NCBI GenBank assembly: GCA_049999725.1
Contig: JBNGIS010017685.1
Location: 1 to 26,164, forward strand
Length of the DNA stretch: 26,164 bases
Reading direction: 5' to 3'
Origin: Haplomitrium mnioides
Taxonomy: Eukaryota > Marchantiophyta > Haplomitriopsida > Calobryales
Of the stretch, positions 19,479-26,164 are shown piece by piece (position 1 is the stretch's first letter; each line of letters begins with the position of its first letter). Both the position numbers and the translations under genes were made by a program. The notes beneath the pieces were generated by a model. That model saw only the letters and a list, made by a program, of their open reading frames with translations, was not told the DNA's origin and made no database searches.

Positions 19479-21339
19479 AGATGCAAAAGATCATATGTCG
19501 TACATGTTGGAAGAAGACACTAGTCGTTAGGTTTTTATTTGGGAAGAAAGAATCACAAATATAGCATATAAACAAGTGGAGTTTTGTTTACTTCAACTTT
19601 ATCGTAAACATTTATAACAATACTCTTCTACAGTATGTGATGAACACATGGTGGTAACACACTATTGAAAGTGTACATATGTAGATAGCTACAAGGCAAT
19701 GTGTTTGTGGAAGGAGAGGTATTAGATGTACATATTAACATTACTATTAAGCGAAAAACATAAAAAAAAAACATTATAAGATTGGCTAAGATGTGTCATA
19801 GAAAAGAAGTTGGGTTTGAAAGATATGGAAATAGATGTTTCAAGTTTTTCCATATTGATGTTAGAGTTAGAAGCTATGGCTAAAGGTCTAATAAGACAGT
19901 ACTAGTAATATACACAAATGTAAAACAAGCGGTGTCATTTTTGTATTCAAAGTTATGATGTATAGTGCAAGTACACAATGGATAGCAATATCATTGTTGT
20001 AGTAAGCCAATCCTCATGGTCTAGTAAGTTTGATTTCAATGGAATATATAGCAAATTTTCATATTTTGGCTATGTGAAGAAGACCACATAGGTAGATTTC
20101 TTTCAGATGAGTAAAGTGATTTTGCATGAATAGACTATATGAAAAAAATAGTAGTATGCAAGATGAGCCATTTTCTTACATGTCATAAGTAGATCAATGT
20201 TTTTTATGCCATCTCCAATTCATGTTATGTAGAGTGTTGTTGTACTAGTTTCCTTAAAGGAAAGAGAACACTAAAACATTGAATGATAAATAGCAATTGA
20301 AATAACAAAACTAAAAGGAAAATTTTTTTCTCTGAAACTAATAAGCTAGACATAGTCATTATGAAGCTAAAAAGTCAATTAAATTTTTTGGACGGTTTAA
20401 ACTTAAGTTGTGAACTTATCAATCATGTGATTCTAATTGTATAGAGGTCATTTTGTTATTTTGTCATCACTTACTGCCACAATAGGTTGTTTCTGGTTTT
20501 ATGTAGTCATGGTTGGTTAAAAAAAGTTGCATGTACTTGGTGTGGAGAAATCATAGAGTTTCTTGAGTTTGCATATATTGTTCCATTTATAGACTTGTAT
20601 TAAGTATCCACTCCAATGTTGGACTTCTAGTGCTATTTGGTTTGATGCATGTTTCTTCTATTTTATGTATGTTTATTAAAAAAAAGTTTTTTATTCTGTT
20701 TGACACACATTTGTTCACACATCGTTTGTCATAGTGCTATGAAAAAAAATTGCATAGGAAGTGAATCGACTCTCTTACTCTGCAAATTTCAAAATTCTCT
20801 ACTATGATATGCATACAAGTAAATGTTGTTTATTACATATAACTCATCGATGTACCAACTAAAGAACATAAGATTTGAACGTATTAGAATAACATATAAT
20901 GTCAACAAACATGGATAAATATAGCTATTGTGACAATATGACAATCACATGCGTAAGAAATTTAGTTCAAAGAAATCTATTGTGTGTATACCCATCGCTT
21001 ACACAACTACATCGTCCATACACATTCTATGACATCTACAAACATACAACACAAAATGACAAACAATTGAGTCTCATGTGCATACAATGCATGAAACCCC
21101 ACAGTCGCCCTCTAGCTAGTTGTTAGGTCCCCTAACACTAGCTAGCTATCTATCTCCTAGAAAATCGATATACACCTATTGATGCAAAGACTAGGAGGTT
21201 GGGTGCAATGGAGCCCCATCGTTCACCTCCTATAATCTATACCAACCCTAGAACTCATGGGAAACTAGTTCTTCTATGAATAATGAGAGCAGAACCATAA
21301 TCCGCCAAGAATAATAGCCAATGGAGGCGTCAAACATGA
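19479..21339. other. AT-rich DNA with no recognisable feature
   Basis: Only short open frames occur (for example plus 20899-21126), none with a recognisable motif. Homopolymer A and T runs are frequent. No RNA gene is seen. Confidence 0.5.
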
Positions 21340-21415
21340 CAGATTCCATCCTCTAGAACACTTGAAAAATAAACATAGTGGTTACTCCCTTAGAAGAACT
21401 ACATAACACACACTT
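21340..21415 (-). pseudogene. Possible PHD-finger remnant
   Basis: In the frame shifted from the integrase tail, KCVLCSSSKGVTTMFIFQVF directly follows the tail. The CxxC with the downstream spacing resembles the first zinc-ligand pair of a PHD finger, but later Cys/His ligands are not visible. PHD fingers at the end of integrase would steer insertion to marked chromatin. The call rests mainly on position. Confidence 0.3.
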
Positions 21416-21900
21416 CAAACCTAGAAAATTGTGCCACACTGGAGTCCATAGTGCCATCAATGTTTGAAAGGTGACAAGGTGCACAATTGCACACATAGTC
21501 CTTCCAAACCATGCCATCACGTCTCTCCAGCTGCAAAAAGCCCGAAGGTAGTACCTCACGTACACACAGAATCTGACACCCAGTAGTGACATCAAGTGTC
21601 GTGGGTGCTTTTTGCTACATATAAACATAATCACCAAGATGAAATCTCCAAATTCTAGAGCGATATCCACCTCCATGTATGGTAGCATATCGTAAAGTAT
21701 AACGATGCTGAGCAACGGCAAGGCTGTCAAACGCCCTGGACATGACTCTCTCAAACACCTAGGCTCTCTCTAAACACACCTGCACCCAAACATCTGGATC
21801 ATTCAGATCCATAACCATAGTGACATCACATAGAAAAGAAGAGGATAAATCAAGGTCCCTCCCACCAATCCAGACTCGCAAAATCTGAGCCCATTTCCAC
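21400..21900 (-). pseudogene. Gypsy integrase C-terminal tail
   Basis: Readable blocks in one frame are DLNDPDVWVQVCLERA, a TAG, VFERVMSRAFDSLAVAQHRY, TLRYATIHGGGYRSRIWRF, HLGDYVYM, a TAG, QKAPTTLDVTTGCQILCVRE and CNCAPCHLSNIDGT. This is the SH3-like integrase C-terminal domain (GDYVY and a downstream ILxVxEVLPSG-like strand) and its tail in this retroelement family. The helix with AQHRYTLRYA precedes it as expected. The catalytic core (the D,D,E residues) is missing, so the part is orphaned. The frame continues from the methyltransferase end, which shows how the deletion joined the two. Confidence 0.7.
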
Positions 21901-21959
21901 CTAAATCTCACAATCCAAATAAGACCATACACATCCATGGCTTGTCCCAGCACATGGCG

Positions 21960-22390
21960 TCGCTCATTGGCGACAAATGCAACAACAGTAGTACTAGTAG
22001 AAAGCACAATTGCCCGCTCTCTCTCATTAGCATTGGGTTCCACCAGTCTCTACAAGGTTGCATCCCAAATAAAACCAGAGCCTCTTGCTTAAAATACAAA
22101 AGCTACAAGGTGACTCACCAGTAAATCACTCCAGATAAGTGGTCCACCTCCAATAATAAAATATCAATCGACAATGCATTCAGATAGCCTCCCACTACAC
22201 TAACTGAAAGCAATAGTGGGAATTGCTCAACCATCAGCACCACATGCCTCAAGGAGATCTTGCAGGTGGTCTCATTCTTCTTCACATACAAATACCGTCG
22301 TATTGGAGTTCCTGCCTGGAGCATAACAGCTAACCCTATACTGATGCCTCCAAATAACTCCAACAAACAAATACCATTAGTAAGATGTTG
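21960..22390 (-). pseudogene. DNA (cytosine-5) methyltransferase domain, catalytic centre deleted
   Basis: Motif I, the AdoMet-binding loop, reads LLELFGGISIGLAVMLQAG (about 22369-22313) and is followed by RRYLYVKKNETTCKI, which fits motif II. The C-terminal end reads GFIWDATL, a stop, RLVEPNANERERAIVL, then ERRHVLGQAMDVYGL, fitting motifs VIII-X with the LG-x-AMD signature. Between about 22190 and 22080 only some 110 bp are left where several hundred are expected. No Pro-Cys (motif IV nucleophile) or ENV (motif VI) is present, and the frame changes there. The intact enzyme would put a methyl group on C5 of cytosine, perhaps on the element's own DNA. This copy cannot. Stops TGA and TAG add to the damage. 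Confidence 0.7.
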
Positions 22391-23436
22391 TCAAAGAATC
22401 GGCATAGTATCTAATGGTGAAAGATCTATAGGTTCAGATGTGACAGAACCATCCAATACAAGACATGGCACAAATGCATCTTTGCAAGCACCCTCAACCA
22501 ACCTAAACGCATGTACCTGCCACAACCTCTCCTTACTTCCACTCACAAGAATCACCTCACCTGACGACGATGATGTTGGCTTCGTAACCTCTGAATACGC
22601 CTCCTCAGCAAAAGGAAACTCGATTGCATATGCATTCCCCTCTAGCAAGTTAGAGTAGTCAATGATGGCCATAAAAAATGTTGATAACGCCATAGGTTGT
22701 AAAAGTGGATCCTCTATTGGTCTACTGAATCTGATAGGCAACATGCTCAATTGTGCCTCTCCAAATTGCCATCCAGGCTAATAAGACACCGACTCTTCCC
22801 AAAAATCAATAGTGAACCCCATAGGATATAACACCGTACACCCCACTAAAACATCATAAGACTCTGCCCTGGTAAGTATGGCTCAAGCACTCACATATGA
22901 GCTATCTATAGGATGACTAGCATGCACTATAAGCTCAATCTCTTCACGTGTAATGTGCTAAGTGGGTGAAGGTCCTCCCAATAAAGTCTAGATTGGGAAA
23001 GAGCAAGTCTCCACATCTTTGGGCCTCAATCCCAACCCGTGCACAATTGACTTGCCTAGCATCAATGGCTGTGCACTTGTATCCAAAAGTACTCTAGCTG
23101 GGTTGTACACCGCATTTGAAGGACCAACAAGCCAGAAGATACCACTTCGATTATCAATGGACACCACACTGGGTCTGAATCTTGTCCTCTCAAATGTTGG
23201 TCGGGCTGATAACTCCATCAATCAAGTTGTAGCAGCATGCCATGTCTCACCTCTAGACATAGAGGCACTTGTGTCAATTGCTCTACTTACAGGTCTCGTT
23301 TCCATACTGGAAGTAGCACCTTAAGTCTCCCCACATAATGTGGTTGCCAACCTGAACACTTTAGCAGGTGTGACTACTCCAGCCAGCACATCCCTAGCTG
23401 AAAACAGTGGTTTCTGTACCACTAACTTGGATATCT
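22391..23436 (-). pseudogene. Retropepsin (aspartic protease) and linker of the methyltransferase retroelement
   Basis: After ISKLVVQKPLFSARDVLAG at about 23428-23370 the frame reaches ARPTFERTRFRPSVVSIDNR and the active-site block ARVLLDTSAQPLMLGKSIV (about 23098-23042). The catalytic triad reads D-T-S instead of D-T-G, a single G-to-A change in the codon. Then come ESYDVLVGCTVLYPMGFTID and FWEESVSY, typical of the second half of this protease family. The linker at 22750-22391 (LEGNAYAIEFPFAEEAY, FVPCLVLDGSV) leads into the methyltransferase in the same frame. In-frame stops are TAA, TGA, TAG, TAG, TGA, TAG and TGA. The protease would have cut the polyprotein into its parts. Confidence 0.75.
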
Positions 23437-23856
23437 CTATATCTCCACTTTGGCTGATCTCTCCATCTCCTTAGAAGCTTGAGTCAGACGCATGGACGTA
23501 GTCTTCACCAAATCTGTCAACTCAAATAAATGTGGAAGTCTTACCTGCCGGTGAGCATCCCCCCTCTTAGGATCCGACTCCACCGCTGCTCCTCTATGCT
23601 CAATAGCCTTGCCTATTGCTCTGGTCACCGTCGCAGATGCATCAACGTTGGTTGTCCTACACATGAATCTCATACCAGCTAAATCTCCATTAGTTGCATA
23701 TGAAGCAAAGGCTTCACCTCCAGAGTTGGGCTTTGCCTTTGCTATAGTCATGGCAGCTAACTGTTGCTCCAACTATGCAATCTTAGCATCTTTAGGATCC
23801 ATATTAGCTGCTAGAAACAGCCGCTACTTTGAACCAGGAACCGCTACTAAGTTCAT
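23437..23856 (-). pseudogene. N-terminal (gag-like) part of the methyltransferase retroelement
   Basis: An ATG at 23856 opens MNLVAVPGSK, a TAG, RLFLAANMDPKDAKIA, a second TAG, and then LEQQLAAMTIAKAKPNSGGE. The longest stretch (23772-23437) has GDLAGMRFMCRTTNVDASAT and LPHLFELTDLVKTTSMRLTQ. It is helical and hydrophilic, fits a structural gag-type protein, and has no zinc knuckle. At about 23430 a micro-duplication in GAGATATAGAGATATCC shifts the frame into the protease. Repair of that duplication would make gag and protease one continuous frame, as expected in this family. Confidence 0.5.
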
Positions 23857-24169
23857 GTTTCACTTAGCAGTCAAAATTTGTTTTTTGAAGATTTGGCATT
23901 CAAAAACATCAAATTTAAGACTAAAATCTTCTTTTTGAAAAACAAATTGTTTTTTATGAACAAAAAATGCATATTTTCCATTTAGATTATATTTCAAATA
24001 TTTTATTTAGAAAGAAAACTTAAAAAGCAAAAATTTTGGTTATTCAAATATTTTGAAAAAACTTGACACTATTGTAAATAAATTAAATTCAACAAAAAGG
24101 AAATAAAATATATATCTTTCAATAGAAAAAAAGTACAGGAAAACCTAAATGTCTATTCGGAAGAGGACT
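23857..24169. other. AT-rich leader between retroelement and minisatellite
   Basis: Rich in A and T runs (AAACAAATTG, TTTTTTGAAG, AAAAATTTTGG). It would be the 5' leader or LTR of the retroelement read on the minus strand. No primer binding site is recognisable. No gene is seen. Confidence 0.4.
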
Positions 24170-24525
24170 TTAAACCTGACATGGAGAATCGTAGCCAACA
24201 AAGTCTATGCAAGCATAGACTCCAAAACAGAACCGTAAAGCCTAGGCACGCATAGACTCTGAACAAGAATCCTTAAGCCTCTACTTGCTTTAACTCTAAA
24301 CAAGAACAACGAAGCCATGCACGCATGGACTTTAAACTAGGATCCTACAGCAAAAACACCCCAAGCGTCTAAAGAAGAACCCTACAACCTATGCAAGCAT
24401 GGAAATTGAACAAGAACCCTTTCACAAAAGGGTGTCGGGACTCTGAACAACAACTGCATAGCTTAAGCGTGTAGGGAAACTGAACAAGAACTACAAAGCC
24501 TTAATGCGCAAAGACACTAAACAAT
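24170..24525. repeat. Degenerate ~37-bp minisatellite, nine to ten units
   Basis: Units follow the pattern GCCTATGCACGCATAGACTC plus TGAACAAGAACC, with starts near 24202, 24239, 24276, 24313, 24389, 24461 and 24497. The core ATGCACGCAT is palindromic in several units (TATGCAAGCATA, CATGCACGCATG). Periods of 36-38 bp predominate. A related block lies at 26060-26164. The array lies just downstream of the amino-methyltransferase gene. Confidence 0.8.
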
Positions 24526-24735
24526 GTGCAAAGACTCCACATTATTCTGAGATTACACATTGAGTTCAAACCATTCTTGGACTATCAAAAAAGTCAACTT
24601 ATTCTTAGGGAAAATAAATCGAATCTTGATGAAAACACTTGTAGTAAATTGAAAGAGCAACAAGATGAAACTTTTGCCAAAAAAGATTTAGAAAAAATAA
24701 ATTTTATTATTGCGGAAAATAGTACAAACATGTCC

Positions 24736-26010
24736 TCAGACTCTCTCCTCTTCCGGAGGAATTGTCTCATCTAAATCTACTGGCTGAGCATCTGCAGCCG
24801 TTAGAGAATCCTCACAAGACTTTCTAGTCCCTAATATCACTACAGAGTCACCAGAAGCACTTGCAATACCAAGAGGAACAAGTTCCTTGTGGTACGCAAA
24901 TACTATTTGTGACTCAGTCACATCAGATGGCAAGGAAGCCATCTCCAAAACCCTCTGAGGAATATAGATAGATTGACGTCTATCATATTCCACGGCAATG
25001 CAATTTCGCATAAGCTTAAGAGCACAGACAAGGCCTGTGCCAGACCTAGAGCAAAGATCTAGAATCCAATCTTGCTCTGTAGAGAGATGGTCAATGAAAA
25101 AATTATACAAAGCCTGCAGTTTCTGATAAACATTCACAAGAGCATCATCTCCTGGATGTTTAAGCTTGGCAGAAACTGCAGGACAACTAAAGACACTCCA
25201 CATTGGTTGCCGAGGAAGTCCGGTTGTAGAAGAAGCTTGCATGCAAGTTGAAATGTCGCATGCTCCTCTTTCCCTCTTTTGACCAGTAGCCCACCGTCCA
25301 GTACTCGTGGGCATGTGCAATTCTAGGACCACCAGAATGATGTATGTTGCTTTTGTCCCTGCAAAAAAAATAAACAACGATGTCAAACCTTGTAACAAAA
25401 ATGCAAGAGAAATAAAAGACAAAGAAATAAAAAAAAATGAAAGAAAAACTTACCAGATGCTGTGATCAATTGCACAGTAGACTTCTGAAAGGGCATCCTC
25501 CACGATGCCAAATTGTTGCAAAGAATGTACAATAACAAATGACCAAAACTCCGAAGTAGTTATTGCCGCAAAAGATGACACCATGTCAAAAATGTCATCT
25601 TTTGAAAACAGCTCCGAATCATCATGCTTGCATTCCTTAAGGTTATAACCATAAGGAATGTCAGCAATAGCTAATGTGAAACACCGAGGTTTCACAAGGC
25701 CCTTCAACTGCCTCGCATTAGCCTCCCCGTGGACTTGGTAGAACGCCACGTTGAGATCGTCAACAAAGGATAACAAATCATCTTCTTCATCTCTCACAAC
25801 TCCTTCTGTTGTGAGAGATGCAGCCCCACTTTGCTGCAGTGCTTTCCACTCCCTGGTCTTCTGGCAGTGGAGAAGGAAAGCAGGAGGGTAAGAAACCAAT
25901 GTCGAAGGTTGGTCTTGTTCTTCGGGAGCTACATCGACACCAGACTTCTTTCTCCCCTTCGCAGCAACAGTAAGTTTCTTGGCGAGCTGCCGCTTGAAAG
26001 TTTTGTCCCC
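24736..26010 (-). pseudogene. Amino-methyltransferase (DNA N6-adenine / N4-cytosine type), spliced, frameshifted, 5' end off the window
   Basis: The exon at 26010-25454 starts after a TTTTTTTCAG acceptor and reads GDKTFKRQLAKKLTVAAKGR, a basic start, then an acidic linker. It then reads GLVKPRCFTLAIADIPYGYN; DIPYGYN (25662-25642) is the (D/N/S)PPY-type catalytic motif IV with Ile for the first Pro. After the 95-bp intron, the second exon in the spliced frame gives NIHHSGGPRIAHAHEYWTVG and SFFYNRTSSATNV. It then hits a stop near 25190, and the family-like reading continues one base out of frame at about 25200 (WSVFSCPAVSAKLKHPG). Motif I, DLCSRSGTGLVCAL (25069-25033), has Arg where the first loop Gly is expected. 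Motif IV before motif I is the beta-class order. The tail ends in an acidic segment at 24736. Function in plants is unknown to me; a sequencing error could explain the frameshift. Confidence 0.7.
25359..25453 (-). other. Intron in the amino-methyltransferase gene
   Basis: The donor CTG|GTAAGT lies at 25454|25453. The acceptor is TTTTTTTTGCAG, ending at 25359. The length is 95 bp with a T-rich 3' end, a typical plant intron. Splicing joins ATC TG to G GAC, so a Trp codon is split and the reading continues into the conserved HHSGGPR block. Confidence 0.8.
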
Positions 26011-26164
26011 CTGAAAAAAAGAAAACAAAAACATTAGAAAAGAAAATATTGAAATCTCAAAACAATGCAAGCAGGGACATCTACGCCCTAGCGTGCAGGG
26101 ACAGTGGACTTCCAACCCTTAAGGACTTGGAAGTCAATGCGCGCATGGACTTCAAGTTCAAGCG
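26011..26164 (-). other. Upstream intron of the amino-methyltransferase, running off the window
   Basis: The acceptor TTTCTTTTTTTCAG ends at 26011. Upstream is T-rich intron DNA, followed by repeat units. The 5' exon(s), and so the true start codon, lie beyond the right edge. Confidence 0.65.
26060..26164. repeat. Minisatellite-related block in the upstream intron
   Basis: AATGCAAGCAGGGACA, CTAGCGTGCAGGGACA and AATGCGCGCATGGACTTCAA repeat the ATGC-x-GCAT...GACTT pattern of the array at 24170-24525. The block continues past the window edge, so its full extent is unknown. Confidence 0.6.

Larger units (their letters stand above)
21340..23856 (-). mobile_element. Deletion derivative of a Ty3/gypsy element encoding a DNA C5-methyltransferase
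   Basis: One minus-strand polyprotein can be followed across stops. It begins with a gag-like N-terminus from an ATG at 23856, followed by a retropepsin region (about 23430-22760) and a linker. A C5-methyltransferase start (22390-22190) and end (22080-21980) come next, then an integrase C-terminal tail (about 21830-21400) and a possible PHD finger (21400-21353). From about 23430 to 22115 the frame never shifts; only in-frame stops break it. The methyltransferase end and integrase tail share a second frame. The reverse transcriptase, RNase H and integrase core, normally 2 kb or more, are absent. Methyltransferase-bearing retrotransposons are known from charophyte algae and dinoflagellates. LTRs were not identified. 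Confidence 0.8.

Noticed and set aside
22260-22658. Plus-strand 132-codon open frame
   Set aside because: It is antisense to the retroelement linker and methyltransferase start, which have family motifs.
24526-24774. Plus-strand 82-codon open frame beside the amino-methyltransferase
   Set aside because: It begins with GTG inside the end of the minisatellite and overlaps the methyltransferase C-terminus; composition is AT-driven.
25359-25422. N-terminal extension of the second methyltransferase exon frame
   Set aside because: The hydrophobic start is translation of intron DNA; the acceptor at 25359 and the conserved reading from the preceding exon explain the region.
26011-26115. Cys-rich N-terminus before the first methyltransferase exon
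   Set aside because: It is an intron reading; a T-rich tract and CAG acceptor lie directly before the conserved part.
1-26164. CRISPR arrays, tRNA or rRNA genes, prokaryotic operons
   Set aside because: No regularly spaced identical repeats with unique spacers, no cloverleaf or rRNA core sequence, and no operon-like gene packing were seen.

Overview
This is nuclear DNA of a eukaryote, almost certainly a land plant or close streptophyte relative. The evidence is a GT-AG spliced gene, an L-type (legume) lectin receptor remnant with a membrane anchor, Ty3/gypsy retroelements, a degenerate initiator-tRNA(Met)-type primer binding site, and no compact operon-like coding. The presence of a retroelement carrying a 5-methylcytosine (C5) methyltransferase domain and of a bacterial-type amino-methyltransferase gene makes a seed-free plant or charophyte lineage more likely than a flowering plant. 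I cannot name the species. The window is a repeat-dense draft assembly with two N gaps (2593-2602 and 12494-12893), and almost everything coding in it is broken.

Layout. 1-2592: GC-richer, non-coding-looking DNA made of successive tandem repeats (48-bp units, 57-bp units, a 269-bp duplication). 2555-2640: a 10-N gap flanked by an identical 38-bp sequence. 3092-8935 (minus): a decayed Ty3/gypsy element in the order gag, reverse transcriptase, RNase H, integrase; its protease region is replaced by LTR-like and repeat DNA. 9386-10489: open frames of doubtful meaning with a 57-bp repeat. 10663-11437 (plus): a broken L-type lectin domain, proline linker and transmembrane segment with no kinase. 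11440-12493: pyrimidine-rich DNA, then GA-rich DNA leading into the 400-N gap. 12894-17780: AT-rich DNA with degenerate ~25-bp repeats, a ~203-bp repeat family and two unrecognised open frames. 17780-19478 (minus): remnant of another retroelement (gag, degenerate primer binding site, probable LTR with two G-boxes). 19479-21340: featureless AT-rich DNA.

The most interesting part is 21340-26164. At 21340-23856 (minus) lies a deletion derivative of a Ty3/gypsy element whose polyprotein runs gag, retropepsin, DNA C5-methyltransferase, integrase C-terminal tail, and possibly a PHD finger. The reverse transcriptase, RNase H and integrase core are gone, and so is the methyltransferase catalytic centre. 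About 0.9 kb further, at 24736-26010 (minus, running off the right edge), is a spliced gene for an amino-methyltransferase (N6-adenine or N4-cytosine type) with the motif IV-first order of the beta class. It carries one apparent frameshift and a substitution in the AdoMet-binding loop. A degenerate minisatellite with a core like ATGCACGCAT lies both downstream of this gene and in its upstream intron.

Two unrelated kinds of DNA methyltransferase therefore sit within 5 kb, one carried by a retroelement and one in a spliced gene. Both appear damaged in this copy. No gene here looks fully intact, so the window records methyltransferase-bearing mobile or accessory DNA rather than a working pathway.
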